From Streptomyces nigra (GTDB taxonomy: Bacteria; Actinomycetota; Actinomycetes; Streptomycetales; Streptomycetaceae): a stretch of DNA of 64,000 bases. Positions 42,485-51,673 of this stretch are shown piece by piece (the first letter of the stretch is position 1; each line of letters opens with the position of its first letter). Below the pieces are notes generated by a model. The model saw nothing but the letters and a program-made list of their open reading frames with translations. It did no database searches and was not told the DNA's origin. The position numbers were made by a program, and so were the translations under genes. Location: the NCBI RefSeq assembly GCF_003074055.1, contig NZ_CP029043.1:1-64000 (forward strand), read 5' to 3'.

Positions 42485-43655
42485 GTTCTTCCTCCTGGCT
42501 GGTCGTCGTCGTCCCCGCCCGGCTCAGGTGCAGTGCGCGTGCGGCGACGGCGCGCAGTGGCCGGCCCAGCGCGGCGGCCGCGGCCACCACGTCGTCGTGC
42601 TCCGGCTTCGCCGCGCAGGGACCGTGTTTGACCCGTACGGGGTGCCCGTCGACCTCCACCGTCTCGAAGGCACGCGGCAAGGTGGTGCGGGTGGCGGCGA
42701 CACGCCGGATGCCGAGGGTTCCGGTCTCGGTCAGCATCAGGTCACGCAGCCGCCGTTCGTGGTGCGGGTGCACGAGGACGTGCAGGATCTGCGCGGGTCT
42801 GCCCTTCTTCATCACTGCCGGGGTAGTCCAGGCGTCGAGCGCTCCCGCATCCAGTGCCCTGGTGATGACGTACGCGAGAACTTCCCCGGTGACGTCGTCC
42901 AGGTTGGTCTCCAGCACGACGACGTCTTCGTCCGGTGCGCCGGGAAGAGGGGAACCGACGCTGACGCGGACGACGTTGGGCCGGTCGGGCAGGCGGCGGG
43001 TGCCCGCGCCGTAGCCGGTGGCGTCCAGGGTCATGGGTGGGGGTGGGCCGTACCGGGCTCCGGCGGCGTGCAGCAGTGCGGCGCCGGTGGGTGTCACCGT
43101 TTCGCCCGGCAGGTCGCTGCCCGTGACGGCGGCTCCCGCCAGGAGGGCAAGGGTGGCCGGTGCGGGGCAGGGCAGGACGCCGTGCGCGGCGTCGATCCTG
43201 CCCCGGCCGAGCGGCAGGGGTGCGCTGACGACGTCGGTGACCCCGAGGGCGTGCAGGGCCGCGGCGCTGCCGACGATGTCCACGAGGGTGTCGTGGCCGC
43301 CGAGTTCGTGCAGATGGACGTCGGCCGGGTCGGCGTCGTGGAGTCGCGCCTCCGCCTCGGTGATCGCCGTGACGGCGGCTGTGGCGAGGGCCGCGACGCG
43401 CCGGGGGGTCGCCCTGGCCGCCATCTCCAGTACTTCGCCGGCCCGACGCTCGGCGTGGGGGTCGGTGACCTCGACGTGGACCCGCGTGGCGGCCAGTCCG
43501 TGGTCCGTGATGCGCTCGGCGGTGAGGTTCCAGCCGGTCAGGCCGGTGGCGGCGACGGCGGACCGGATCCGGTCCAGCGGTGCCCCGGCGTCGATCAGGG
43601 CCGCCAGCAGCATGTCTCCGGCCAGCCCGGTGAACGGGTCGATCCAGCAGATCAT
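42474..43655 (-). CDS. larC: Nickel-pincer cofactor nickel-insertion protein LarC
   Basis: CTP-dependent cyclometallase of 393 aa that inserts nickel into the pincer cofactor. Family motifs are the start ICWIDPFTGLAGDMLLAALID, the histidine stretch DVHLHELGGHDTLVDIVG, and VVVLETNLDDVTGEVLAYV. It is one continuous frame; the Lactobacillus gene needs a programmed frameshift to make the full-length form. The start overlaps the larB stop as ATGA, and the end overlaps larE. Confidence 0.95.
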   Translation of the reverse strand: MICWIDPFTGLAGDMLLAALIDAGAPLDRIRSAVAATGLTGWNLTAERITDHGLAATRVHVEVTDPHAERRAGEVLEMAARATPRRVAALATAAVTAITEAEARLHDADPADVHLHELGGHDTLVDIVGSAAALHALGVTDVVSAPLPLGRGRIDAAHGVLPCPAPATLALLAGAAVTGSDLPGETVTPTGAALLHAAGARYGPPPPMTLDATGYGAGTRRLPDRPNVVRVSVGSPLPGAPDEDVVVLETNLDDVTGEVLAYVITRALDAGALDAWTTPAVMKKGRPAQILHVLVHPHHERRLRDLMLTETGTLGIRRVAATRTTLPRAFETVEVDGHPVRVKHGPCAAKPEHDDVVAAAAALGRPLRAVAARALHLSRAGTTTTSQEEERAQ

Positions 43656-44341
43656 GCGGCGCCTCCGGGGTCTGCCGCCGACCGGGCCTGGGCGATGCGG
43701 TGGACCGCCATGGCCGCGGAGAATCCGGAGTCGATGTTGACCACGGTCACCCCGGCGGCGCAGGAGGCGTGCATGGCGAGCAGTGCGGTGACGCCCTCCA
43801 GTGAGGCGCCGTATCCGGTGGAAACGGGCACGGCGACGACCGGGTTGCGGACAAGACCGCCGACGACGCTGGCGAGGGCGCCTTCCATGCCGGCCACCAC
43901 GATCACCGCGTCGGCTTCCCGCAGCAGGCCGGCTACCTGCAGGACGCGTTGGATTCCCGCCACTCCGACGTCGTGGACGACCGTCGTGTCCAGTCCGATG
44001 GCCGAGGCCACCGCGGCGGCTTCCGCGGCCACCGGGCCGTCGGAGGTGCCGGCGGCCGCCACCACGACGGAGAACTCCCCGGCGGGAGCCGGCCGCCAGG
44101 TCAGCAGCCGGGCGTTCTCGTCGTAGGTGCCGCCTTCCACCTGTCCCAGGACCGCCGTGGCCGTCTCGGGGGCGACGCGGGTGGCGAGGACGGGGCCGGT
44201 GTTGTGGCGCAGCAGGCCGGTGACGATTCCGGCGATCTGCTCCACGGTCTTGCCGGGGCCGTAGACCACTTCCGGCAGGCCCTGCCGGGCCTCACGGCCG
44301 AGGTCGAGCCGGGCGTATCCCAGGTCCAGCACGTCGTTCAC
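43652..44341 (-). CDS. larB: Nickel-pincer cofactor biosynthesis protein LarB
   Basis: PurE-like enzyme of 229 aa that carboxylates and hydrolyses nicotinic acid adenine dinucleotide, the first step of pincer-cofactor synthesis. Sequence features are VYGPGKTVEQIAGIV, the PurE-type core FSVVVAAAGTSDGPVAAEAA, HDVGVAGIQRVL, IVVAGMEGALASVVGGLV and VPVSTGYGASLEGVTALLAML-like end. GTG 44341 overlaps the larA stop as GTGA, giving the expected family length. Confidence 0.95.
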   Translation of the reverse strand: MNDVLDLGYARLDLGREARQGLPEVVYGPGKTVEQIAGIVTGLLRHNTGPVLATRVAPETATAVLGQVEGGTYDENARLLTWRPAPAGEFSVVVAAAGTSDGPVAAEAAAVASAIGLDTTVVHDVGVAGIQRVLQVAGLLREADAVIVVAGMEGALASVVGGLVRNPVVAVPVSTGYGASLEGVTALLAMHASCAAGVTVVNIDSGFSAAMAVHRIAQARSAADPGGAA

Positions 44342-45618
44342 GGCCGCCCCCGTCGGATGTAGGGAATGGTCTGCGGGCCTTCGGGCAGGACGCACACGCG
44401 GGCGTCGGGGCCCGCGGCGGCCAGCGCCTCGGCGACGGTGGCGGTGATGTCGTGGGTCTGCCGCAGATGGGCCGTGGCCAGCTCCTCGTCGCTGAGGAAG
44501 GAGGTGTGCATGATGACGCGACTGCCCGACTGGATGCGGGCCTGGATCTGCACCTGCCACTGGTCGGGAACCGTTTCGGTGCGCGCACCGATGTCGGCGA
44601 ACAGGGCTTGCGGGGACGGCGCGGAGGCCAGCACCTGACGGTAGGAGCCGTGGTCGGGGAAGCCGTCGCGGCATTCGGCCGCGCACACGATCGTTCCTCC
44701 TGGCCGGACCACCTGGTAGGCCGCCGACATGCCCTTGACCGCCTGGTACAGGTTCTGGTCCAGCGGGAAGCCGGAATTGGTGGTGACGACGACGTCGAAC
44801 GGCGCCTCGACGGGGCGCATCGCCATCCGCTCGGCCGTGGCCGTCGCGGCCGCGTGCATGGGCAGCAGGTCGCCGCCGAACGCGGCCACGATGTCCTTGT
44901 CCCGGTTGAGCACCACGTCCAGCGCGAAGGTGACACCGGTGGCCTCGGCGATGGCACGCACGTCGTCGTGGACGGGGTTGCCGTGGGTGATGCCCCACGT
45001 GGCGCGCGGGTCCCCGATGCGGGCCGCGTCGTGCAGCACGAGCACGGTCTCCAGCGCGGCGAGCCCAGGGGCGACGAGCTTCGGGCCGCCGGAGAAGCCG
45101 GCGAAGAAGTGGGGTTCGACGAAGCCTGTGGTGATGCGGACGTCCGCCTCCCACCACTCGCGGTTGAGCCACACCGGTACGTCGTTGCCGTAGGTGCCGA
45201 TCCATGCCAGTTGGGCGGCGTCGCGGGCGTCGTGGTTGACGATCCGTACCCCGTCGACGATCTCGTCGCCGAACATCGCCCGGAGCTCGGACTCGTCGTT
45301 GCCGCGATGCGTGCCGGTCGCGACGAGGATCACGACGTCCTCCCGGCGGACGACGCCCTCCAGTTCGTCCAGGACGGCCGGGATCATCAGGTGGCGGGGC
45401 TGCGGGCGGGTGCCGTCGCAGGCCGAGATGGCCACGGTCTGCCCCGGGCGGACCCGCTCGCGCAGGGGTGCTCCCGCGACCGGGTCGCGCAGCGCCGCGC
45501 GCAGGGCGGCCATCTGGTCCGCGGCTGCCGCGTGATGGACGGGTTCGACGACCGTCGCCGTGCGCGGGTCGACCTCGATGTCGATCCCTGAACGGCCGTA
45601 GGCCAGGCGTACTTTCAC
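44338..45618 (-). CDS. larA: Nickel-dependent lactate racemase LarA (or homologous hydroxyacid racemase)
   Basis: Cytosolic racemase of 426 aa that uses a covalently bound nickel-pincer nucleotide. The key residues are all present with correct spacing: His104 (ATGTHR), His170 and Lys180 (PHFFAGFSGGPK) and His196 (TVLVLHDAAR), which match His108, His174, Lys184 and His200 of the Lactobacillus enzyme; the Lys binds the cofactor. Its start overlaps the lactonase stop as ATGA, so it is part of the fucose operon. L-lactate is the expected end product of that pathway, which makes lactate the best guess for substrate, but LarA homologues acting on other hydroxyacids exist. Confidence 0.95.
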   Translation of the reverse strand: MKVRLAYGRSGIDIEVDPRTATVVEPVHHAAAADQMAALRAALRDPVAGAPLRERVRPGQTVAISACDGTRPQPRHLMIPAVLDELEGVVRREDVVILVATGTHRGNDESELRAMFGDEIVDGVRIVNHDARDAAQLAWIGTYGNDVPVWLNREWWEADVRITTGFVEPHFFAGFSGGPKLVAPGLAALETVLVLHDAARIGDPRATWGITHGNPVHDDVRAIAEATGVTFALDVVLNRDKDIVAAFGGDLLPMHAAATATAERMAMRPVEAPFDVVVTTNSGFPLDQNLYQAVKGMSAAYQVVRPGGTIVCAAECRDGFPDHGSYRQVLASAPSPQALFADIGARTETVPDQWQVQIQARIQSGSRVIMHTSFLSDEELATAHLRQTHDITATVAEALAAAGPDARVCVLPEGPQTIPYIRRGRP

Positions 45619-46550
45619 CGGGCCACCCCCAGCGGGCCGTCGTCCGCGGATCGTCCCGGCCGGTCGCTCGCGCCCAGTCCGTAGGCGCGTTCCGCCGTCG
45701 TGGTGAAGACCTGGGAGCGCTCGGCCGGGGTGAGGCCGGCGGTCAGCGCCTCCGCCGCGCCGACGACCTCCGCGTAGGAGGCGGCCGGCAGGCAGACGGG
45801 CCAGTCGGAGCCGAACATCACCCGCTGCGGGCCGAACGCGTCGAGCACGACGTCGGCGTAGGGACGCAGGGTCGCCACACTGCGGTCGTTCGAGGCGGCC
45901 TCCGTGACCATGCCGGACAGCTTGCAGAACACGTGGGGCTGGGCGGCGAGTTCACGGATCAGCGCTGCCCAGGGCTCCAGTTCGCCTGTGGCGATGGGCG
46001 GCTTGGCCAGATGGTCGAGGACGAACGTGAGGTCCGGCAGCTCCCGGACGGTACTGATGGCGGCGGGCAGTTGGTGTGGGAGGACGAGCAGGTCATAGGC
46101 GAGGTTCGCCCGCGAGACCGTGTGCAGGCCCCGGCGCACGTCGGGCCGGTTCAGCCAGCCGGGGTCCGGTTCGCTCTGCACCAGGTGCCGCAGGCCGACC
46201 AGTTGGTCGCCGCCGGGCGCCGCCCGCAGGGCGTCCAGGGTGTCGGCGAGGCCGTCCGAGGTGAGGTCGGCCCAGCCGACGACGCCGGCGATCAGGTCGT
46301 CGGTCGCGGCGAGGGACAGGAACTCCGTGGTCTCGTCGAGGTCCGGCAGGACCTGGACCAGGACCGTACGGTCGATGCCCGCCGCCCGGGCCGACGGTGC
46401 CAGGTCCGCCATGGTGAAGTCCCTGCGCAAGGTGGCCATGCCGGGCGCGTCGAGCCATGTGTGCGCGCGGCGCCGCGGGCCGGGGCCCGGGTCGGACCCG
46501 GGAGCCGAGGCGGGCCGCCAGACGTGGTGGTGTGCGTCGATCCTGCTCAT
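45615..46550 (-). CDS. Amidohydrolase, L-fuconolactonase type
   Basis: Metal-dependent amidohydrolase of the lactonase branch, 311 aa. The N-terminal metal motif is IDAHHHVW, the middle has VLVQVLPDLDETTEFL and GLRHLVQSEPD, and the C-terminal Asp is in VMFGSDWPVCLPAASY. It should open L-fuconolactone to L-fuconate. It overlaps the aldo/keto reductase gene upstream and larA downstream, both by 4 nt. The start ATG 46550 gives the family N-terminus. Confidence 0.92.
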   Translation of the reverse strand: MSRIDAHHHVWRPASAPGSDPGPGPRRRAHTWLDAPGMATLRRDFTMADLAPSARAAGIDRTVLVQVLPDLDETTEFLSLAATDDLIAGVVGWADLTSDGLADTLDALRAAPGGDQLVGLRHLVQSEPDPGWLNRPDVRRGLHTVSRANLAYDLLVLPHQLPAAISTVRELPDLTFVLDHLAKPPIATGELEPWAALIRELAAQPHVFCKLSGMVTEAASNDRSVATLRPYADVVLDAFGPQRVMFGSDWPVCLPAASYAEVVGAAEALTAGLTPAERSQVFTTTAERAYGLGASDRPGRSADDGPLGVAR

Positions 46551-47545
46551 GCTCCGTCCCGTTCGCGTTCGAGGGCGTCGAGCTCGGCCCAGAGTTCCTC
46601 GGGGATCGTCGCGCCGGCGTGTGCGATGTTGACGGTGACCTCCTGGGAGCTGCGTGCCCCGACGACGACGCCGGTCACGGCGGGGTGCCGCAGCGGGAAC
46701 CGCAGAGCCGCGGCGGCCAGCGCCACACCGTGGGCGGCGCAGCGCTCGCCGAGGGCGAGGGCGTGGCGCCGCACCGCTTCGGAGGCCGGCCTGTAGTCGT
46801 AGGTGGCGTCGGGTGCGAGGTTCGCCAGGATGCCGCTGTTGAAGACACCGCCGACCAGGACGCCCACCTCTCGTTCGGCGCACGCGGGCAGCAGTTCGTC
46901 GGCCGCGCTGCGGTCCAGCAGGGAGTAGCGGCCGGCGACGAGGACGCAGTCGACGTCCGTCTCGGTGACGAAGCGGGTGAGCATCTCCGTCTGGTTCATC
47001 CCGACGCCGATCGCCCGGACCGCTCCCTCGGCGCGCAGCCGGGCCAGTGCCGGGTAGGCGCCGGTGAGGGCCTCCTTCCCGTGGTCGTCCGGGTCGTGGA
47101 TGAGCACGATGTCGAAGGCGTCGAGGCCGGAGCGCTCCAGGCTCTCGGCGAGGGAGCGGTAGACGCCGTCGGCACTGTAGTCGCGGATCCTGACCAGGTC
47201 GGGTGCGCCGTGGAAGGCCTCGTCCCCTGGTGCCGATTCTCCCGGGACGAGCAGCCGCCCGACCTTGGTGGACACGGTGCAGTCCGCGCGCGCGGGGCCG
47301 AGGCCGGTCAGGAAGGCGCCGAGCCGTTGCTCGGCGAGCCCGGCACCGTAGTGCGGGGCGGTGTCGAAGTAGCGGATCCCGGCGGCCCAGGCCGCTTCCA
47401 GTGTGCCGGTGGCGTCCCGGCCGCCGACCGCGGAGAACAGACCGCCCAGCGGTGCGGTGCCCAGCCCGATGCGGCTGACGGTGACGCCGGAACGGCCGAG
47501 GGGGACCCGTTCGGCATACCAGGGGTGCGCAGCGGTGGACATCAC
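46547..47545 (-). CDS. Aldo/keto reductase, L-fucose 1-dehydrogenase type
   Basis: AKR of 332 aa that should oxidise L-fucose to L-fuconolactone with NAD(P). Catalytic features are YFDTAPHYGAGLAEQRLG (Asp and Tyr), STKVGR (Lys) and FDIVLIHDPDDHG (His), as in D-threo-aldose/L-fucose dehydrogenases. The start is either GTG 47545 or ATG 47542; both overlap the stop of the FAH-family gene. It is the second gene of the operon. Confidence 0.92.
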   Translation of the reverse strand: MMSTAAHPWYAERVPLGRSGVTVSRIGLGTAPLGGLFSAVGGRDATGTLEAAWAAGIRYFDTAPHYGAGLAEQRLGAFLTGLGPARADCTVSTKVGRLLVPGESAPGDEAFHGAPDLVRIRDYSADGVYRSLAESLERSGLDAFDIVLIHDPDDHGKEALTGAYPALARLRAEGAVRAIGVGMNQTEMLTRFVTETDVDCVLVAGRYSLLDRSAADELLPACAEREVGVLVGGVFNSGILANLAPDATYDYRPASEAVRRHALALGERCAAHGVALAAAALRFPLRHPAVTGVVVGARSSQEVTVNIAHAGATIPEELWAELDALERERDGA

Positions 47546-48393
47546 GCCTGCCCGACGACGTGCCGCTGACGGCCGAGCCGGTCGATCTCGGCCTCGACCA
47601 CGTCACCGGCCCGCAGGTAGGGGAAGTCGTTGGCACCGAAGGCCACGCCCGCCGGGGTTCCGGTGTTGATCACGTCGCCGGGGTCCAGCACCATGAACTG
47701 GCTCAGGTACCACACGACGTGGCGCACCCCGAAGATCATGTTCTTGGTGTGCCCGTGCTGACGCGGCTCGCCGTTGACCCACAGTCGCAGGGCCAGGTCC
47801 TGGGGGTCCCCGGTCTCGTCGGGGGTCACCAGCCAGGGGCCGAGGGGGTTGAAGGTCTCACAGGACTTGCCCTTGTCCCACTGCCCGCCGCGATCGTGCT
47901 GGAAGGAGCGCTCGCTGACGTCGTCGGCGATGGCGTAGCCCGCGACGACGTCGTCCGCGGCGGCCGGGGAGTCCAGGTAGCGGGCGGTGCGGCCGATGAC
48001 GACCGCGAGTTCGATCTCGTAGTCCGTGCGGGTGCTGGTGCGCGGGACGAGGACGGTGTCGTCGGGTCCGACCACCGTGTTGGACGCCTTCATGAAGATC
48101 ACCGGCTCCGCCGGGGGCGGGGTGGCGGTCTCCTCGGCGTGATCGGCGTAGTTCAGCCCGACGCACACGACCTTGCCCGGGCGGGCCACGGGTGCTCCGG
48201 TGCGCTGCCCGCCCAGGTCGATGCGCGTCAGGGCTCCCCCGGCCAGCGCGTCGCGTGCCCGCTCCACGCCGTCACCGGCCAGGAAGGCACCGTCGATGTC
48301 GGCGGTCAGCGGGGTCAGGTCGTAGACCAGGCCGTCGGTGTCGAGGACGGCGGGGCGTTCCGAGCCCGCGGGGCCCACGCGCAGAAACCTCAT
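47542..48393 (-). CDS. Fumarylacetoacetate hydrolase family, 2,4-diketo-3-deoxy-L-fuconate hydrolase
   Basis: FAH-fold hydrolase of 283 aa. Metal-binding and family motifs are VCVGLNYADHAEETATP, TDYEIELAVVIG (Glu-x-Glu) and YAIADDVSERSFQHDRGGQWDKGKSCETFNPLGPW; INTGTPAGVAFG closes the active site. In the fucose pathway of this type it should cleave 2,4-diketo-3-deoxy-L-fuconate to pyruvate and L-lactate. It is the first gene of the seven-gene operon; ATG 48393 has GAGGAG 7 nt upstream. Confidence 0.92.
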   Translation of the reverse strand: MRFLRVGPAGSERPAVLDTDGLVYDLTPLTADIDGAFLAGDGVERARDALAGGALTRIDLGGQRTGAPVARPGKVVCVGLNYADHAEETATPPPAEPVIFMKASNTVVGPDDTVLVPRTSTRTDYEIELAVVIGRTARYLDSPAAADDVVAGYAIADDVSERSFQHDRGGQWDKGKSCETFNPLGPWLVTPDETGDPQDLALRLWVNGEPRQHGHTKNMIFGVRHVVWYLSQFMVLDPGDVINTGTPAGVAFGANDFPYLRAGDVVEAEIDRLGRQRHVVGQA

Positions 48394-48504
48394 CGAAGTG
48401 CTCCTCACTGAGCGAACGTGCCTCCCGCGACCTACGGCTGTCCGGGCCGGGCACGGGGCTGGTGACGTGTGATGGACGAGGGTGGGGCGTGAACCACCCG
48501 GTGT

Positions 48505-49209
48505 TCACGGCAGGTCCGGGACGGCGCTGGTCGGCTCCAGGTGCTCGCGCAGCCATTGTTCGGTGGTGCTGACGTGCAGAAGCGCTGCGGCCTGCGCCAG
48601 GCCGGCGTCGCCGGCGACCAGCGCCTGGAAGATCGACTCGTGTTCGGCGACGGTGCGGGCGGCGGCGTTGTCGTCGACCAGACCGCGCCAGACGCGTGCG
48701 CGCACCGTCCGGCTGGAGATCCCCTCCAGCAGGGTGGCGAGGGTGGCGTTGCCGGTGGCCGCGACCACCGCCCGGTGGAACGCCGCGTCGTGTTCGGTGA
48801 GCCGCTCGATGTCCTCCCGGGCCGCCCGCATCGCGTCCAGGTGCCGCTCCACCTCGGCCAGTTCCCCGGGGGAGATGCGGGTGGCGGCCAGTCCGGTGGC
48901 GACCGGTTCGAACAACCGGCGCACCTCGGTCAGCTCCAGCAGGGTGTCGCCTCGGAGCAGTTCCACGGCCGATCCGATGCTGCTCAGCAGCAGCTCCGGT
49001 TCCAGGCTGGTCACGTAGGTGCCGTCGCCCCGGCGGATCTCCAGCACGCGTGCGACCACCAGTGCCTTGACCGCCTCCCGCATCAGGTTGCGGGACAGCC
49101 CCAGCTCCGCGGCCAGCTGCTGCTCAGGGGGCAGTTTGGCACCGGGCGGCAGCTCACCGGACTGGATGAGGTCCCTGATGCGGTCGATGGCCTTGTCGGT
49201 CAGTGACAT
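48505..49209 (-). CDS. GntR/FadR-family regulator of the fucose locus
   Basis: FCD-type GntR regulator of 234 aa. The winged HTH is AIDRIRDLIQSGELPPGAKLPPEQQLAAELGLSRNLMREAVKAL, and the FCD ligand domain has HDAAFHRAVVAATGNATLATLL and HESIFQALVAGD with metal-binding-type His residues. It lies between the catabolic operon, read in the same direction 111 nt downstream, and the divergent dehydratase operon. The repeated motif AATMCATCCCAT upstream of it is a candidate binding site. A sugar acid of the pathway is the probable effector. Confidence 0.93.
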   Translation of the reverse strand: MSLTDKAIDRIRDLIQSGELPPGAKLPPEQQLAAELGLSRNLMREAVKALVVARVLEIRRGDGTYVTSLEPELLLSSIGSAVELLRGDTLLELTEVRRLFEPVATGLAATRISPGELAEVERHLDAMRAAREDIERLTEHDAAFHRAVVAATGNATLATLLEGISSRTVRARVWRGLVDDNAAARTVAEHESIFQALVAGDAGLAQAAALLHVSTTEQWLREHLEPTSAVPDLP

Positions 49210-49251
49210 GCGGCTGCTCCCTGCTCGTTGCCCAGGCGGCGGCAGCGTAGC

Positions 49252-49263
49252 AATACATCCCAT
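49252..49263. promoter_or_regulatory. Candidate GntR site 1
   Basis: AATACATCCCAT lies 42 bp before the gntR start. Its near-copy AATCCATCCCAT is at 49391-49402, on the other side of the divergent promoter region. Confidence 0.5.
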
Positions 49264-49390
49264 CACTCAGGAAGAGACCGTGAAGCCGAAGGCGTCATCG
49301 CATTTCCCTGACTTCAAACCAGCAGGTGAGGAGCGGTCCCTCACATATTTCCCTCCCGAGGTATGGACACCGAGATGGGGTGACCCTATA

Positions 49391-49402
49391 AATCCATCCC
49401 AT
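49391..49402. promoter_or_regulatory. Candidate GntR site 2
   Basis: AATCCATCCCAT, next to the TATAAAT sequence at 49386-49392, which may be the -10 box of the dehydratase operon. It is about 110 bp upstream of the start codon at 49512. Confidence 0.5.
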
Positions 49403-49511
49403 GTCCAGCCTCTGCCGTTGCGGAGCGGACATCCCGTTGACACTCGACGATGGGTGGTGGCCATGGAGCCGACACGACACCGGATGCTGCGAACCGAGGA
49501 CGCCGGGCCCG

Positions 49512-50819
49512 ATGAGTGAGCTCATCAGCGCGGTCGAGGCCGTGGACGTACGGTTTCCGACCTCACGGGACCTCGACGGCTCCGACGCCATGAACCCCGA
49601 ACCCGACTACTCGGCGGCGTACGTGACGATCCACACGAGCACCGGCGGCCGGGGACACGGCCTCGCCTTCACCGTGGGACGCGGCAACGACGTGGAGGTC
49701 GCCGCCGTACGCGCCCTGGCCCCGCTGATCACGGGGCTTCCGGTGGAGGACGTGCTGGCCGATCTCGGCGCTTTCTCCCGGCGGTTGACCGGCGACAGCC
49801 AACTGCGCTGGCTCGGCCCGGAGAAGGGGGCCATCCACATGGCCGCCGCCGCGATCGTCAACGCCGTCTGGGACCTGTACGGACGCCGCACCGGCAAGCC
49901 GGTCTGGCGGCTGCTGGCCGAGCTCTCCCCCGAACAGCTGGTCGACCTGGTCGACTTCCGCTACCTCCAGGACGCCCTGACCCGCGACGAGGCCCTGGAC
50001 ATCCTGCGGCGCGCGGAGCCAGGCCGCGCCGAGCGCACCGCGCACCTGCTGAAGCACGGCTATCCGGCGTACACCACGACCCCCGGCTGGCTCGGCTACG
50101 ACGACGAGAAGCTGGTGAGGCTGTCCAAGGAGGCGGTCGCCGACGGATTCGGCCAGATCAAACTGAAGGTCGGCGCCGACCGCGAGGCAGACCGGCGCCG
50201 CATGCGACTGGCCCGCGCGGCGGTCGGCCCGGACATCAGGATCGCCGTCGACGCCAACCAGGCATGGGGAGTCCAGCAGGCCATCGACTGGACGGCGTCG
50301 CTCGCCCCCTACGACCCGTACTGGATCGAGGAGCCCACCTCGCCGGACGACATCCTCGGCCACGCCGCCATCCGCCGGGCCGTGGCGCCGGTCAAGGTGG
50401 CCACCGGCGAACACACGCACAACCAGGTGATGTTCAAACAACTCCTGCAGGCGGAAGCCCTCGACATCCTGCAACTCGACGCCAGCCGCACCGCCGGCGT
50501 CACCGAGAACGTCGCCATCCTGCTGCTGGCCGCCAAGTTCGGTGTCCCGGTGTGCCCGCACGCCGGTGGAGTCGGTCTGTGCGAGATGGTGCAGCATCTG
50601 GCGATGTTCGACTACGTGGCCGTCAGCGGCACCACCGAGAACCGCGTCATCGAGTACGTCGACCATCTGCACGAGCACTTCACCGACCCGGTCCGCATCC
50701 GCAACGGCCGCTATCTCGCCCCGTCCGCACCCGGCATCAGCGCCGAACTCCATCGGCAGTCCCTGGCGGACCACCGCTACCCCGACGGGCCGGTGTGGAA
50801 CGGGGAGGCCGAAGGATGA
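49512..50819 (+). CDS. L-fuconate dehydratase (enolase superfamily)
   Basis: Mandelate-racemase-group enolase superfamily enzyme of 435 aa that should convert L-fuconate to 2-keto-3-deoxy-L-fuconate with Mg2+. The start [25 protein letters not shown] is highly typical of fuconate dehydratases. The KxK motif is at Lys217/Lys219 ([10 protein letters not shown]), close to Lys218/Lys220 of the Xanthomonas enzyme. Metal ligands are in [20 protein letters not shown] and GEHTHN, and [18 protein letters not shown] holds the catalytic His. ATG 49512 fits the family start. It overlaps the SDR gene as ATGA. Confidence 0.95.
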   Translation: MSELISAVEAVDVRFPTSRDLDGSDAMNPEPDYSAAYVTIHTSTGGRGHGLAFTVGRGNDVEVAAVRALAPLITGLPVEDVLADLGAFSRRLTGDSQLRWLGPEKGAIHMAAAAIVNAVWDLYGRRTGKPVWRLLAELSPEQLVDLVDFRYLQDALTRDEALDILRRAEPGRAERTAHLLKHGYPAYTTTPGWLGYDDEKLVRLSKEAVADGFGQIKLKVGADREADRRRMRLARAAVGPDIRIAVDANQAWGVQQAIDWTASLAPYDPYWIEEPTSPDDILGHAAIRRAVAPVKVATGEHTHNQVMFKQLLQAEALDILQLDASRTAGVTENVAILLLAAKFGVPVCPHAGGVGLCEMVQHLAMFDYVAVSGTTENRVIEYVDHLHEHFTDPVRIRNGRYLAPSAPGISAELHRQSLADHRYPDGPVWNGEAEG

Positions 50820-51574
50820 GCGCTCCCGACTGCGCGGGACTGGCAGCCGTCGTCACCGGCGGCGCCTCCGGCATCGGACTGGCCACCGCACGCCTGCTGG
50901 CCGCCCGCGGCGCCCGTGTCGCCTGCCTCGACCTCCAACCCGACGGCCTGCCCGATCCCCTGATCGGGATCCGCGCTGACGTGGCCGACGACGTAGGCGT
51001 GCGGACAGCCGTCGCCGAGGCCGCGGACGTCCTGGGCGGCATCGACATCCTGGTCAACAACGCCGGCATCGGCGCCCAGGGCACCATCGAGGACAACGCC
51101 GACGACGAGTGGCATCGGGTGTTCGACGTCAACGTCGTCGGGATGGTCCGGGTGACCCGGGCCGCCCTCCCCCATCTGCGCCGCTCCGACAGCGCGGCCA
51201 TCGTCAACACCTGCTCCATCGCCGCCACCGCCGGCCTGCCCGACCGGGTCCTGTACTCCGCCACCAAGGGTGCCGTGCTCGCCATGACGCGGGCGATGGC
51301 GGCCGACCTCGTGCACGGCGGAATCCGCGTCAACTGCGTCAACCCCGGCACCGCCGACACTCCCTGGATCGGCCGCCTCCTGGACCGCGCCACGGACCCC
51401 GCGGCCGAGCGCGCCGCCCTCAACGCCCGCCAGCCGATGGGACGTCTCGTCTCCGCCGACGAGGTCGCCGCGGCCATCGCCTACCTCGCCGGCCCCCTGT
51501 CCGGCTCCACCACCGGCACCGACCTCCCCGTCGACGGCGGCATGCAGGGCCTGCGGATCCGTCCGCGCACCTGA
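50816..51574 (+). CDS. SDR, 2-keto-3-deoxy-L-fuconate dehydrogenase type
   Basis: Classical short-chain dehydrogenase of 252 aa. Cofactor motif [12 protein letters not shown] in [13 protein letters not shown], catalytic Ser-Tyr-Lys in [23 protein letters not shown], and the C-terminal [10 protein letters not shown]. In this context it should oxidise 2-keto-3-deoxy-L-fuconate to the 2,4-diketo compound with NAD. It overlaps the dehydratase gene by 4 nt and precedes the sugar-importer genes by 99 nt. Confidence 0.93.
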   Translation: MSAPDCAGLAAVVTGGASGIGLATARLLAARGARVACLDLQPDGLPDPLIGIRADVADDVGVRTAVAEAADVLGGIDILVNNAGIGAQGTIEDNADDEWHRVFDVNVVGMVRVTRAALPHLRRSDSAAIVNTCSIAATAGLPDRVLYSATKGAVLAMTRAMAADLVHGGIRVNCVNPGTADTPWIGRLLDRATDPAAERAALNARQPMGRLVSADEVAAAIAYLAGPLSGSTTGTDLPVDGGMQGLRIRPRT

Positions 51575-51673
51575 TCCCCGCTCCTTCCCCACCCGAGACC
51601 GGCGCCCGCACACCGCACGACCGGTCCCGCAAGCAGCCCGTCCGCGCGACCCCGTCAGCAAGGAGAGCGAGCC

